Source: Primulina eburnea
Lineage: Eukaryota > Streptophyta > Magnoliopsida > Lamiales > Gesneriaceae
Assembly: GCF_022965805.1 (NCBI RefSeq)
Contig: NC_133106.1
Location: 33,159,913-33,223,912 of the forward strand
Reading direction: 5' to 3'
DNA length: 64,000 nt
A program made the position numbers and the translations under genes. Under the pieces are notes generated by a model, which searched no databases, was not told the origin of the DNA, and saw only the letters and a list, made by a program, of their open reading frames with translations. Every line of letters begins with the position of its first letter. The stretch's first letter is position 1. Below, in pieces: positions 1 to 11,392 of the stretch.

Positions 1-27
1 TTAATGATCTAACAACCATTGGTGTAC

Positions 28-870
28 TTAAAGGATTTGATTTATCCATATTAAAATGTTTAAGGATCTTTTCTGTATAATTTGTCTGGTGAACAAATAT
101 TCCACATTCTTTTGTTCAATTTGTAAACCCAGACAATACTTGGTTTTTCCAAGATCCTTCATTTCAAATTCTTCCTTCAAGTATGACACAACTTCTTGAA
201 TTTCCTTATTCGTTCCAATGATGTTTAAATCATCAACATATACAGCAATAATTACGTATCCGGATGTTGTTTTCTTAATGAAAACACAAGGGCATATTGA
301 ATTATTTACATATCCCTTTTTCATCAAGTGATCACTTAGTCGATTATAACACATTCGACCGGATTGCTTTAACCCATATAATGATCTTTGTAATTTCACA
401 GAATAACATTCTCTGGGTTTTGAACTTTGTGCTTCAGGCATCTTAAATCCTTCAGGGATTTTCATATATATATTACTATCAAGTGATCCATATAAGTAAG
501 CTGTAACAACATCCATAAGACGCATTTCTAAATTTTCAGATACCGCCAAGCTAATCAAATACCGAAACGTACTTGCATCCATCACAGGAGAATACGTTTC
601 TTCATAATCAATTCCAGGCCTTTGAGAAAAACCTTGCGCAACAAGTCGAGCTTTATATCTTACTATTTCATTTTTCTCATTTCGCTTTCGAATAAAAAAC
701 CATTTGTATCCAACAGGTTTTACACCTTCAGGTGTAAGGACTATAGGTCCAAAAACATTACGTTTATTTAGCGAATCCAATTCAACCTGGATGGCATCTT
801 TCCATTTTATCCAATCCTGTCGATTTTTTACATTCACCAAAAGATTTTGGTTCATGATCTTCATTATCAT
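28..870 (-). pseudogene. copia reverse transcriptase segment
   Basis: About 280 codons are open and match the copia RT domain (RVT_2). Visible landmarks are a conserved 'YKARLVAQGFSQ' stretch, 'LMDVVTAYLYG' (catalytic Asp region), 'SLYGLKQSGR', and the 'YVDD' active-site box. The N-terminal residues upstream of 'DWIKWKDAIQ' belong to the RT linker. The enzyme would copy element RNA in virus-like particles. The frame is continuous here, but the rest of the polyprotein is broken, so the segment is a fragment. Confidence 0.93.
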
Positions 871-1658
871 TTATGATGTCGATTGCCACATTATAAAAAA
901 ATATATCATCAATTTCTTCTATATCTTTTCGGTTCCATATTTTTACAGTATTAATATAATTGATAGAGATTTCATGATTCTCGTCAGTTTGTGATTTTGA
1001 CAGAACATTTTCATCATCATGTGTTTCTTCAGGAACACCATTCTCTATTTTGTGATCATCATGTGTTTTAGGAACATCATTCTTTATTTTGTGATCATCG
1101 TGTTTCTCTATGAATTTTCTTTTTCGAGGATTTTTATCCTTGGAACCGACTGGCCTTCCACGCTTCAGGCGTTTAATGACATCATGAGTATCTTCAATTT
1201 GTTTCTTCGGAATTTCAATTCGAGCAGGGGCATTTGCAGCATGTATATATGATTTAGTTACCCCTTTTGTGTCTGCAAATGCATCTGGTATTTGATTTGT
1301 TATTCTTTGCAAGTGCACAATTTGCTGTACATCTTTTCACATTGTTTTGTTCTTGGAACCAGATGTAACAATGACGATATATACCATGTAATTTCTTTTT
1401 CGGTATGTTTCTGTTCTCCCCTAACATTGGGAAGATTTCCTCATTAAAATGACAATCAGCAAAACGTGCTTTGAACACGTCGCCTGTCTGAGGTTCAAGA
1501 TATCGAATGATTGATGGACTATCATAACCGATATAAATTCCAACTTTTCTTTGAGGTCTCATTTTCTTTCGTTGCTGTGGTGCAATAAGCACATACACCA
1601 TACATCCAAAAATTCTCAGATGAGAAATGTCTGGTTCTTTACCAAATGCAAGCTGCAA
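782..1658 (-). pseudogene. copia integrase C-terminus to RT linker, frameshifted
   Basis: Two overlapping minus-strand reading frames (1254-1658 and 782-1318) carry the region between integrase and RT. The upstream one has the copia-type stretch 'LRIFGCMVYV', then 'RKVGIYIGYDSPSIIRYLEP', which matches the integrase C-terminal module. The downstream one is a hydrophilic linker rich in Lys, Asp and His ('KRGRPVGSKDKNPRKRK'). The frame change between them shows decay. Confidence 0.8.
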
Positions 1659-1726
1659 TGGGAGTATTTATGATATGCACTTGGTCTGATGAAAATTAAT
1701 GAAGCAGCATGTAAAATTGCATGTCC

Positions 1727-2497
1727 TCATATAGAAATAGGGAGCTTTGTTTTCATAATCATTGGTCTAGCAATCATTTGCAGACGTTTAATCAATGATT
1801 CAGCCAATCCATTCTGTGTATGTACATGAGCAACAGGATGCTCAACAATGATTCCCATAGACATACAATAATCATTGAAAGTCTGGGAAGTAAATTCACC
1901 AGCATTATCAAGTCTAATTTTCTTGATTGTATAATCGGGAAACTGATTCCTCAATTTTATTATTTGAGCAAGTAATCTTGCAAATGCAACATTTCGAGTT
2001 GACAATAAACATACATGTGACCATCTGCTGGAGGCATCAATCAATACCATAAAATATCTGAATGGTCCACATGGTGGATGGATTGGTCCATAAATATCAC
2101 CCTGAATACGTTCAAGAAACATTGGTGATTCAGTTTGGATTTTGACTGGTGATGGTCTTATAATAAGTTTTCCGAGAGAACATGCGTTACATTGAAACTT
2201 ATTATTCTGAAAGATCTTCTGTTCTTTCAGTGGATGACCATGTGTATTTTCTATAATTCTTCGCATCATTGTTGAACCAGGATGTCCCAATCGATCATGC
2301 CAATTGGTTAATATCGAAGAATTATCAACTACCATGTTTGATTCAATGAGACTTATATGTGTATAATGCAATCCAGTAGGGAGCATTGGAAGTTTTTCAA
2401 TCACATATTTCTTTCCTGATTTATATGTGATAAGACACATATACTTCTCATTCCCTTCATTCATTGTTTGAGTATCATAAATGAGAATATATATCAT
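1727..2497 (-). pseudogene. copia integrase core segment
   Basis: A 256-codon open stretch has 'HDRLGHPGSTMM' followed by 'CNACSLGK' (the HHCC zinc module). It then has the core signature 'GDIYGPIHPPCGPFRYFMV', 'LDNAGEFTSQTF' and 'VAHVHTQNGLAESLIKRLQ', giving the D..D..E layout. This is the enzyme that inserts element cDNA. It overlaps the protease segment by 23 bases in another frame, so a frameshift separates them. Confidence 0.9.
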
Positions 2498-2744
2498 TAA
2501 AACTCAACAAATTTCTTTTCGATTGTGGTGAATATAAAGCATCATTGATCAAAAATTTTGTACCATTAGGTAACAAAAATTGTGTTTTACCACATCCTTT
2601 AATCAAGTCTACAGGACCTGATATTGTATTCACCGTTGTTTTTGTTGGTTTTAGTTCCAAGAAATATCTTTTATCTCGGAGGATAGTGTGCGTTGTACCA
2701 CTATCGGGTATGCAAACTTCAGCTTTGCTCATAGCATTTTCCAT
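2475..2744 (-). pseudogene. copia protease segment
   Basis: An 89-codon open stretch has 'CIPDSGTTHTIL', the D-S/T-G active site of retroelement aspartic proteases, followed by 'LLPNGTKF' and 'DALYSPQSKRNLLS', as in copia. It would cut the polyprotein. It is separated by frame changes from gag upstream and integrase downstream. Confidence 0.87.
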
Positions 2745-2871
2745 ATTTTAACTTCAGAAAAATATGCAATGAAATAAAATTACTGAAAATACATATGTAA
2801 ATATAACACATATCATAATTGTATAATAAAACATTATTATATGAATACATGAAAAATAAATTATTGTACAT

Positions 2872-4018
2872 TTATATTCTACCATTATATTGTTCATTTT
2901 CAGAGAAATCATTGAGAAAATCTGTAGCATCAATATTGTTCATTTCTATCCCACCAACATATTGATCATTTCCAGAGAAATCATTCATAAAATCAGCAGC
3001 ATCAAAATGAGTTGAATCACTCAAACGGTCACTTCGTTCAGTGAAGTTGGTCTCTTTTTCTTTCCCCTTTATCGATTCTTTATAGGGCTTGCAAATGTGA
3101 TCAGGGGCTCGACAAATACGAGACCAATGTCCTGGAGTGCCGCATCTGAAACAAGAACTTTCAAATCTTTTCGAGTGATTTTCATTAATACTCATGTTCT
3201 CATGATGCATTTTCTGTGGATGGTTCGTGACGCCCTTTTGAGATAAGTTATAAAAATAACTATCTCTATTGTTTTCAAAACCACGGCCTCGACCACGATC
3301 ACGACCAATTCCATGTCCACGTCCACGACCACGACCTCGACCTCGACCTCGACCTCCACCAAAACCTTGTCTCTGGATTTGATTTTGGTTTCCAGGTTTA
3401 AATTCATTTTTACTCACATCATTTACTTCTGAAAATGATGTTGATCCAGTGGGTCGGGACTGATGATTTCTCATTAATAGCTCATTGTTCTTTTCCGACA
3501 CAAGAAGACAAACGATGAGTTCAGAATATCTCGCAAATCACGCACTCTATATTGTTGCTGTAAAGTTATATTTGATGCGTGAAACGTGAAAAATATTTTT
3601 TCAAGCATTTCTGATTCTGTAACCTCGTGTCCACAAAATTTTAGCTGCGAGATTATTCGATACATCGCTGAATTATAATCACTGACTTTCTTAAAATCTT
3701 GGAATCTTAACATATTTCATTCATCACGGGCGGTCGGAAGTATAACTTCCCTTATATGTTCAAATATTTCTTTGAATCATTTTCACAGAGCCATGTGATC
3801 TTTTTCGATTAGATATTCACATTTTAAACCTTCATCGAGATGTCGACGCAAAAATATTATAGCTTTTGCTTTTTCTTGTGATGAATATATACCATTTTAT
3901 TTAATGGTCTCGCTTAGACCCATGACTCAAGATGCATTTCTACATCGAGAGTTCATGGCATATAATTTTTTCCCGTGATTTCGAACGCAACAAATTCGAG
4001 CTTTGTCAAATTTGGCAT
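2872..4018 (-). pseudogene. copia gag with CCHC zinc knuckle, frameshifted
   Basis: Gag starts near 4018 ('MPNLTKLEFVAFEITGKNY') and continues through 3474-3713 into 2872-3501. A single CCHC knuckle is visible ('CFRCGTPGHWSRIC'), preceded by a long Arg-Gly tract ('GGGRGRGRGRGRGRGHG') typical of plant copia nucleocapsids. Acidic repeats 'DATDFLNDFSENEQY' lie after the knuckle. At least one stop and two frame changes are present. Confidence 0.85.
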
Positions 4019-4666
4019 GGTGGTACTAAAAAATTACGATGCATTTTATTAGTTAATGAATATTGCAATACAAAATAATGGATAAACAACAAGTACAAGC
4101 ATTTGTAAAAATAAAGAAAACACACGAGGAGGGTATTCTCCGATAAATAAAAGACTTGTGAGTATGATAACCAAAATAATTAAAAATTACCTTGAGAAAG
4201 TCATCTTTTTTTTTCTTCGAAAATTTGATGAAGAATAGTTTTTAGAGAATAGGAGAAAGATGGAGTGATTGAAAGAGTTTGTGAGATCATATTTATACGG
4301 CAAAAACTAGCTGTTTTGTTACCGTTGGTGTACAAAAAAATAAATGTATGTATTTGTATAATTTTATGGTAATAATATGGTGTATATAATATTAGTCATG
4401 TTTAAATAATTATGTATATCATATCACATTATTATAATGAAGTGACATAATTTATTTTGTTTAAAAACCTTATAGGTTTTTATACTTGTCGTATCCCTTA
4501 CCGAGAGTGTGGGATGTCGTCTTAACATCCTCCCAAGATTTATAACAAGTTTTTGAAAAATTTATTAAATATATACACAATAAATAAATAAAAGTAAAAT
4601 AAATATTATTACTTTTGTTACTTTTTTCTTCTGTTTGGAGCTTGGAAAAGTATGGAGGACTTTTAG
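4019..4666 (-). other. copia 5' untranslated leader
   Basis: AT-rich sequence lies between the primer-binding site and the gag start. I see no coding potential. It would hold the packaging leader of the element. Confidence 0.6.
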
Positions 4667-4684
4667 AGTTTCGTGCTGATAACG
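4667..4684 (-). promoter_or_regulatory. copia primer-binding-site region
   Basis: Directly inside the LTR, the minus strand reads CGTTATCAGCACGAAAC. This is the position of a tRNA primer site. It is not the usual iMet TGGTATCAGAGC. I have the impression that this TTATCAGCACGA form occurs in a subset of plant copia elements, but I cannot check it. Confidence 0.6.
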
Positions 4685-4941
4685 TGTTGTGAAAAAGTAA
4701 ACATTTATGGTAAAAAATAAAAATCTCAAACTCTCAAAATTTACCAAACTACATACTTTATAATATTTTTCTCTCTACTCAATTGTATCAAATCTTTACA
4801 AATGGAGACCTATTTATAGGATTTCTTTGGAAAACAATCCAAAAATAATTTCATCATTACATACATCATCACACACTAATTTTCAATATTCAACACCTAA
4901 TTTTACCTAATTTTCAACATTAAACATTATAATTTTCAACA
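4685..4941 (-). repeat. copia 5' LTR (257 bp)
   Basis: On the minus strand it begins TGTTGAAAATTATAATG and ends TTTTTCACAACA, giving TGTTG...CAACA ends. It contains a CCTATAAATAGG TATA box near 4806-4820. The primer-binding-site region abuts its inner end. Because the second LTR is outside the window, its age cannot be estimated here. Confidence 0.82.
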
Positions 4942-6094
4942 CAAATATTTTTCATATTTTCATTAGAAATTTAATTTATTGATTTAATACATTAATTATG
5001 AAGTATATAGAAAAATATATTAAATTTATTTATTATAATAAATTGACAAATTTTAATAAGAATATTATATTTTTTTCTAAATGTATATTTATCTTTTAAT
5101 GAATTTAATGAATATTTAAATGTACAATTCATATTTATTGAGCTCATTTAGCTTCAATAAAAGTTTGAATAAGCTCGTGAGTCATTAATATATTTGTTAA
5201 ATAAAGCTCGAGCTCGACTTAATTATAAACAAGTCAAGCTCAAACATTCAAGTATTCGGCTCGGCTCGACTCGATTACATCCATAAGGATCCCTCCTCTT
5301 CGATATGTGATGAAGCATCATTGATACTGATCTGTAATATTACGATAACGTTTAGGTAATTTTTCTGAAAAAAATATTGTACGAAAATTTTTAAAATAAA
5401 AGGTGTTTTTAAAAAAAAAAAAATTATATATTACACTATATATTATTTGTTGGTGTTTTTGAATATTTTTTTATTTCAAAGAAATACAAACAAATGTACC
5501 GATTTCATTTACAATTTTTTTTCCAAAATTATATTTTAATTATACTTTCAACTTATCTTATATGATCACTGTTTTAATTCAATTGTCATTACTCATAATT
5601 AATTTTGTCATTATTTTGAAATATGCATTTTATCCCAAATTTATGCAACTCAATAATTTATAAAATGACTTCATAATTATTAAAAATATCCTCATTTCAA
5701 AATATAAAAAAATTCATTACCTCTCTTAATTCAATTTTCAAAAATATATTTTTTCAAGAAATGTTTTCTACAAATGAAACTTTATCCAACGGACAGTGGT
5801 GAGTTAAATGTAACTTATATAATTTTGCCTAAAACCAAATAAGATTGAGTTGGTTTTGATTATTAATGTTTTTATTGACTATAATATCACGTTTATCCAT
5901 TTTATTAAAAAAAAAATTGATCATTTACCATACTTTATTTATCCAACATCCTTTTTATTGTAGGATTAAATTTTATACATAACTGAATGGTGAAGTCGTG
6001 TATAAAAAGACCACGAGCCTAACATGGATCAATGTGATTGTGAAATTTTAAGATTTATGAATATATATTTTTAATTAAGGATTTTAAAACAATT
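4942..6094. other. AT-rich intergenic DNA with a short repeat end
   Basis: No gene is visible. Around 5100-5283 there is a stretch rich in GCTCGAGCTCG and ending CTCGGCTCGACTCGATTACATCC. That looks like one end of a common plant non-autonomous DNA element; the other end was not found. The part from about 5284 is the left arm of the tandem duplication described separately. Confidence 0.5.
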
Positions 6095-6540
6095 TTACAT
6101 CAGATCAATCTCATGGATAAAGAAGTGTAATGAATTATAAACACATTTAATGGAACATTTATAGAATACAAGAAAATGAGTAAATATAAAATAGTTACTT
6201 TGATAACAATTTATGTGAACATAGTTCTCACTTTGATCAATGTAGTTCCTGTCTTGTTCATACTTTATTCGGAGGTACTTACTAATGGTGGTCGTGAAAT
6301 TTAGCCCGAAAACAACGGCGAGCGAAACCGAAACCAAGAAGAGTTTCCACCAATTTCTATAGTGGTAGGCCGATGGGTTCGAATTCGAAAGGTAGATAAG
6401 CAACTGGGATGCAAAATAAAACATGGAAAGATAAGTTGCTTTTGTTTCAAGAAACCTGAGCTGTTTCTCTTGTTTGTGAATTATCATCGTCAGTTCTCTG
6501 TAATTTCGGCTACATTTTTTTAGAGCTGTATCCAACATGA
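5284..6540. repeat. tandem duplication, left copy
   Basis: Long stretches align with 9180-9916 and 11136-12016. For example, both copies contain GTGATGAAGCATCAT, CAATTTTTTTTCCAAAATTA and ACGGACAGTGGTGAGTTAAA in the same order, with small differences throughout. The block covers the 3' flank and part of the coding region of the membrane-protein gene. It lacks the 1.2-kb TIR element found in the right copy. Confidence 0.85.
6095..6538 (-). pseudogene. truncated paralogue of the small three-helix membrane protein
   Basis: A 147-codon reading frame has a charged N-terminus ('TMIIHKQEKQLRFLETK') followed by two hydrophobic segments ('YLSMFYFASQLLIYL' and 'WWKLFLVSVSLAVVFGLNFTT'). These match the first part of the 207-residue protein at 11393-12016. 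The last ~40 codons ('CYQSNYFIFTHFLVFYKC...') are encoded by DNA that in the right copy is 3' flank, so the third helix and Cys-rich tail are gone and the frame runs into former untranslated sequence. It could still make a two-helix protein, but I judge it a truncated copy. Function is unknown. Confidence 0.7.
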
Positions 6541-7235
6541 TTGCAGGCTAATTGTGCTTGTTTAGTTCGGACTTGAAAAATGGTGATATGTGTATATATC
6601 TGTAGAAAAGTGGTCCCTCATGGAAGATCTCAGGACATTTCTGGGAAAATTGCTACTGATATGGGGAAGAAAATGCATGGATATTGTGGATATGGTCTCT
6701 TTCGATGTGCAAGGAACGTGCTGCCTAGGAAGACGAGACGATCTAAATAATTTTGAATCGATCCTACCGGTAATTATGATATATATTACTAATTATTAAA
6801 AAAAATTATATAGGTAAGAAAGTCTAGCTTGGACCTTCTAGGTGTCGATATTTTTATTTTGGTTTATAATTTTTAACTATCATTATTCTTCTTTTTTAAA
6901 TTATTAATATTTGCCAAGTGGTGCAAATTCTATTTGAAATATCAAAGTCAAATTTGTGCCATATTATTGATTTAATATTTTTCTGAATGATTCAAAGTTC
7001 ACATTCCCAAAAAGTAAACGCATCTTTTGCGGGAGCTGACGCTTTTTTTGTTAATTATATATTGGAGGTAACTTGATCTCACACGATATTCGAGTTGCGT
7101 CATTATGATTTTAATTGTATCAATCGCAAAATTTTTTTTTTATCGAAATCCGATGAATTTGAGAGCTAGATCGATGTAGTTTATATATATATATATAAAA
7201 GTAAAACAAACAATCCCATCGATTACAAAAAAAAA

Positions 7236-7303
<68 letters not shown>

Positions 7304-7578
7304 GACTCGTCGGAATTGAGTTTTGGTGAATTAATTTTATTTTTTTCTTAGGGAGGAGAGTTTTGATCATGTCTTATCGGAGTGTTAACATAATATAAGA
7401 CACCTTAGCAATATAAAATGGTAAATCAACAATTTCATATGACATGGACGGGGATTTTTTTTAAACCGTTAAAATTTCTCTAGCATGCACGTAATGATTC
7501 GGGAAAATTTTTATAAACACCAATTCCCAACTTTAATTAGTTAGTAGATCAAAACCCAAAAAACACCAACTTACATGA
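6541..7578. other. intergenic, with TA and GT microsatellites
   Basis: No supported gene. A (TA)n then (TG)n microsatellite spans about 7238-7302, with a smaller TA run near 7180-7198. Reading frames here only translate these repeats. The last five bases (7574-7578, CATGA) are the left target-site duplication of the solo LTR. Confidence 0.6.
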
Positions 7579-7812
7579 TGATAAACGCGAATTATATAGC
7601 GCTTTAGGGGCTTTATTTTGTCATATTCGTGCTTATCTGGCGTTGTTTATTCCGAGTTCTGCGCTTAGTTCGTTTTATTATTGATATTTGCAAGTTTGAC
7701 CAAAAGATGATAAAAGTTAAAGAAAAGAAAGAAAAGTCAAGCTCCGCAATGCTATGTAAGACAGAAACAACCGGAAAAAATAGGAAAATAGCACAAAGAA
7801 GTATTCGGACCC

Positions 7813-8062
7813 CTACACGGACCCCGTGTAAGGGTCCGTGCCTCAGAAACCGAGGGAAGATTTTTGACAGATTCTATACGGACCCCATGACGGACCTGTA
7901 CATGGGGTCCGTGTCCATTAACATCCGAGAATGAATTTGACATAGTCTACACGGACCCCGAGACGTACCTCTACACGGGGTCTGTGTCCAGCGTTTCCGG
8001 AAAGAAATTTTTAACAGTGTCTACACGGACCCCTCCCCTGACATATGCACGGGGTCCGTGCC
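7813..8062. repeat. four GC-rich hairpin units inside the solo LTR
   Basis: Units begin at 7813, 7874, 7947 and 8021, each with CTACACGGACCCC (or CTATACGGACCCC) followed after a short gap by a complementary GGGGTCCGTG-like arm. Each unit can fold on itself, and unit spacing is 61-74 bp. The array stops about 50 bp upstream of the TATA box, in an otherwise AT-rich LTR. Confidence 0.85.
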
Positions 8063-8112
8063 TTTGAGATCATACTCAGATTTGGCGAAGATTTTGGAGA
8101 GATTTTCTCAGA

Positions 8113-8120
8113 TATAAAAA
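8113..8120 (+). promoter_or_regulatory. TATA box of the solo LTR
   Basis: TATAAAAA in the context CAGATATAAAAAGG, just after the hairpin array. This places a likely transcription start near 8140-8150. Confidence 0.6.
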
Positions 8121-9179
8121 GGAAAAACCTAAATCAATTGGAGGACTCTTTTTAACGTTTTCATTGAGGAAAAAAGAAGAAAAGGCGGCGGCTATAGCTT
8201 GAAAAAGGGGAGTTAAAACTTGTTTTACAAGCAAGATTCGCGCACCATTGCTGAGATTTTCTCATCTTCTATTTTCTTATTTCTAGTCATGAATTCAAAT
8301 ATTAGAGTTTTTTCTAGTTTTGAATTAATGGAGTAGTTTTCCTTGTGATCGGGACCACAATCGGGACAAACTTTTGATCTTATGCATTTATTGGATTATT
8401 TGATTTATGAATTAATTTATTTTATTGATTAATGTTTGCGCAATTTTCATTCTTTTAATTTGGCCAATTATTTGCATGTTTGTTGTTCGATCTGACTCGA
8501 AAGAGAATAGATTGAATTTAGCTTCAAAAATATTAATCAACACACGGTTAAATAAACTAGAAATAGTATTCGGTTTCAATGTGCGATTTTAGACGACAGC
8601 TGTAATTCCATCGTTGAATAATGCGTTTTTGTTTAATTAAATTCAATTAGAAATAATTGGACTGTTAAATGAAAATAGGATTATAAATTCTAGAAATAAA
8701 TTTATAGTTAATTCAGGGTATTCATTGTGGCATCGAATAATCTGTGGTTATTTAATTCCAATGCATGATAATAATCAAATTAAGTTTGGACCGTTGTGTG
8801 TTCCCGGTCATTTTATTTAAATTCGAAAATCCCCAAGTTCCAAGCTTTTCTGCGAATTCGATCTTGATCATTAATTTAGTATAAATCATTTTAATTAATT
8901 AATTTAAATTATCATCAAATCACTCGTTATTGTTTACCTAGATTAATTCGAATAATTCAATCTTAGTAGTTAAATAATAGTCTCTGTGGGATCGATACTT
9001 GAACCTGTCGTCCATTTACTATAACTTGACATAGTCCGCTTGCTAGAATTTTTCCCAACCGAATTCGTCGGTCACATGAAGACTTTGCTATTTTTCCCTT
9101 TGTATATCTCACTTTTTTGTACATTGGGAGGAGTCAACTGTATAATCGATATTCAAATTTCTCCCATGAACAAATATCG

Positions 9180-9916
9180 GGTATATGTGATGAAGCATCA
9201 TCAATAATGAACTGTGATATTACGATTACGTTCAGGTAATTTTTCTTTAAAAAAATATTTTATTACAAATAATTTTAAAGTGAGGGTATTTTAAAAAGGA
9301 AAACAAAAAATGATAATTAATTACACTATTATTTGTTGGTGTTATTGAATATATATTTTTATTTCAAAGAAATACAAACAAACGTACCCATTTCATTTAC
9401 AATTTTTTTTCCAAAATTATGTTTTAATTACACTTTCAACTTATCTTATATGATCATTGTTTTAATTCAACTGTCATTATTCATAAGTAATTTTCTCATT
9501 ATTATGAAATATGCACTTTATCCAAAATTTAAGCAACCCAATATTTTATAAAATGACTTCATAATTATTAAAAATGTCTTCTTTTCAAAATATAATTAAA
9601 AAAAAAACAAATTTCATTACCTCTTAATTGACTTTTAAAATATATATTTTTTCAAGAAATGTTTTCTACAAATGAAACTCTATCCAACGGACAGTGGTGA
9701 GTTAAATGTAGCTTATATAATTTTGCCTAAAACCAAATATGATTGAGTTGGTTTGATTATATTAATGTTTTTATTGACAATAATATCACGTTTATCCATT
9801 CTCTTAAAAAAATTAATCATTTACCATACTTTATTATCCAACATCCTTTTTTAATTTAGTAGTAAATTTCATACATAACTGATATTGGTGAAGTCGTGTA
9901 TAAAAGGACCACGAGC
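9180..9916. repeat. tandem duplication, right copy, distal part
   Basis: Homologous to 5300-6018. The block continues at 11136 after the TIR element, since the left copy passes straight from CCACGAGC to TAACATG with no insert. Confidence 0.85.
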
Positions 9917-11135
9917 GAGGGTGCATGTATTCAATATAGAAGATTTATTGACTTTTAACTACTTTTATAGATTTTAAAAGTCTAGATGTATTCAATTAAG
10001 ACTTTTACATACTCTATAAATGTATAGTGGTATTCAAAATAGACTTTTATAGAGCTTAAAAAAGTCAAGTGATATTCAACATTGACTTTTAAAAGCTATA
10101 AAAGTTTATAGGTATTCAAATTTTCCATAGACTTTTAATAACTTAATCGAATTCATTAACATACAAATATCAAAGTCTAAGGTACAACTATAAATTGTAA
10201 AAAAATTGTATTTGGTCCAACCCAAAGATTTGAGAAGATTTTTAAAAAAATTTAATTCATACACAAGCTATTTATTTTTCTCTATCTTGCTTCACATCAC
10301 CTCTCTTCTTATCTTCTCTCATCTCATATAATTCTATCACTCTCTCAAATTTTCGAAATGTATCTCTATATATATTTTCATATTTCCTTTTCAAATTTTT
10401 CATTTTTTGACTAATTGTTCATTTAATAATTTTTTATTTTAATATCACAGGAAATTTTGAATTATAGAATTGATTTTATAATTTTTAATTTATAATTTAT
10501 ATAAATTAATGTAATATTCAATAATAATAAAAGATGATTCAAAAAATATTGCTTACTTCTTAATAATTGAATAGTCTAGTAACAGCTATGATTTTTTAAA
10601 TTCATTTTAGCATTTTCAATTAAAATATAAGCTATGATATTTTTATACAAAATTATATTCATAGAATACTAAATAATATTCTTTTCACATGTATATTATC
10701 AATTCAAAAACAAGGTTACATGTTAACCAATTTGTGTATTTTAAAAAATTTACAAACATGCATACAAACTCACATATATAAACACGTAAAGATTAAATGA
10801 TTTAACTTTTAAATAAGTAAATTTATTTATTAATATAAATATTGAAAATAATTTCAAACTGAATATGTTATATATGTCAACTAATTATTGGTTCAAAGAA
10901 ATTAATAAAAAAATAATATGTTATAATTAAGTACAAAATTTATAAAATTCTATAAAAAAAAAGTTCGCAAAAGTCTATAAAAAACTTGCAAAAAAGTTTA
11001 CATAAATCCACATAAATTTGTTTATAAATCTGTGACATTCTGTAAAAGTCAATAAAAATCTATGAAATCCATAAAAATCTATCATTTGAAAAAATTCATT
11101 AAAAGTCATCAAAACTTTGAATTGAATACACGCCA
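9917..11135. mobile_element. non-autonomous TIR DNA element (~1.2 kb)
   Basis: The left end reads GAGGGTGCATGTATTCAAT and the right end, inverted, GTGGCGTGTATTCAATTC. Both are followed by GACTTTTAA-type sequence, giving imperfect terminal inverted repeats. The interior is AT-rich with many AAAGTCTATAAA-type subrepeats and no coding capacity. The undisturbed left duplicate (around 6018) serves as the empty site. The superfamily is not settled because I could not define a target-site duplication; PIF/Harbinger-like is possible. Confidence 0.72.
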
Positions 11136-11392
11136 CTAACATGCATCAATGTGATTGTGAAATTTTAAGATTCATGAAATATATATTTTTAATTAAGGAT
11201 TTTAAAACAATTTTACATCAGATCAATGTCATGGATAAAGAGTGTAATGAATTATAAACACATTTAATGGAACATTTATTTTATAGAATACAAGAAAATG
11301 AGTAAATATAAAATAGTAATTAATTTCATAACAATTTAATTACCTTCAATCCAACGCAAAACTAACTTCCAATAATTGCATGGAACAAGATA

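Larger units (their letters stand above)
1..4018 (-). mobile_element. Ty1/copia retrotransposon, degenerate gag-pol (3' part beyond window)
   Basis: The minus strand reads gag, protease, integrase and reverse transcriptase in copia order, from a gag ATG near 4018 to the window edge. The reading is spread over several frames with stops, so no full polyprotein is possible. One example is a TGA in the first 25 codons of gag, at a position where copia gag proteins usually have a Trp codon. The RNase H end and the second LTR must lie left of base 1. It is adjacent to the LTR at 4685-4941. Confidence 0.93.
7579..9074 (+). mobile_element. solo LTR, Ty3/gypsy Athila/Tat type (1,496 bp)
   Basis: It begins TGATAAACG and ends GTCGGTCA, and is flanked on both sides by CATGA (7574-7578 and 9075-9079), a perfect 5-bp target-site duplication. 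The 3' end contains CTTGACATAGTCCGCTTGCTAG followed by a CCGAATTCGTCGG stretch, which I know from Athila/Tat-group LTR ends. A TATA box (TATAAAAA) lies at 8113. No coding region is present between the duplications, so internal recombination removed the rest. Confidence 0.88.

Noticed and set aside
7140..7370. Reading frame of His-Thr and Ile-Tyr repeats
   Set aside because: Translation of a (TG)n/(TA)n microsatellite, not a protein. The same holds for 24878-25087, 40850-41182 and 42649-42876.
7813..8062. Bacterial-type terminators
   Set aside because: The stems lie in a plant LTR upstream of a TATA box with no T-run; plant nuclear genes do not use them.
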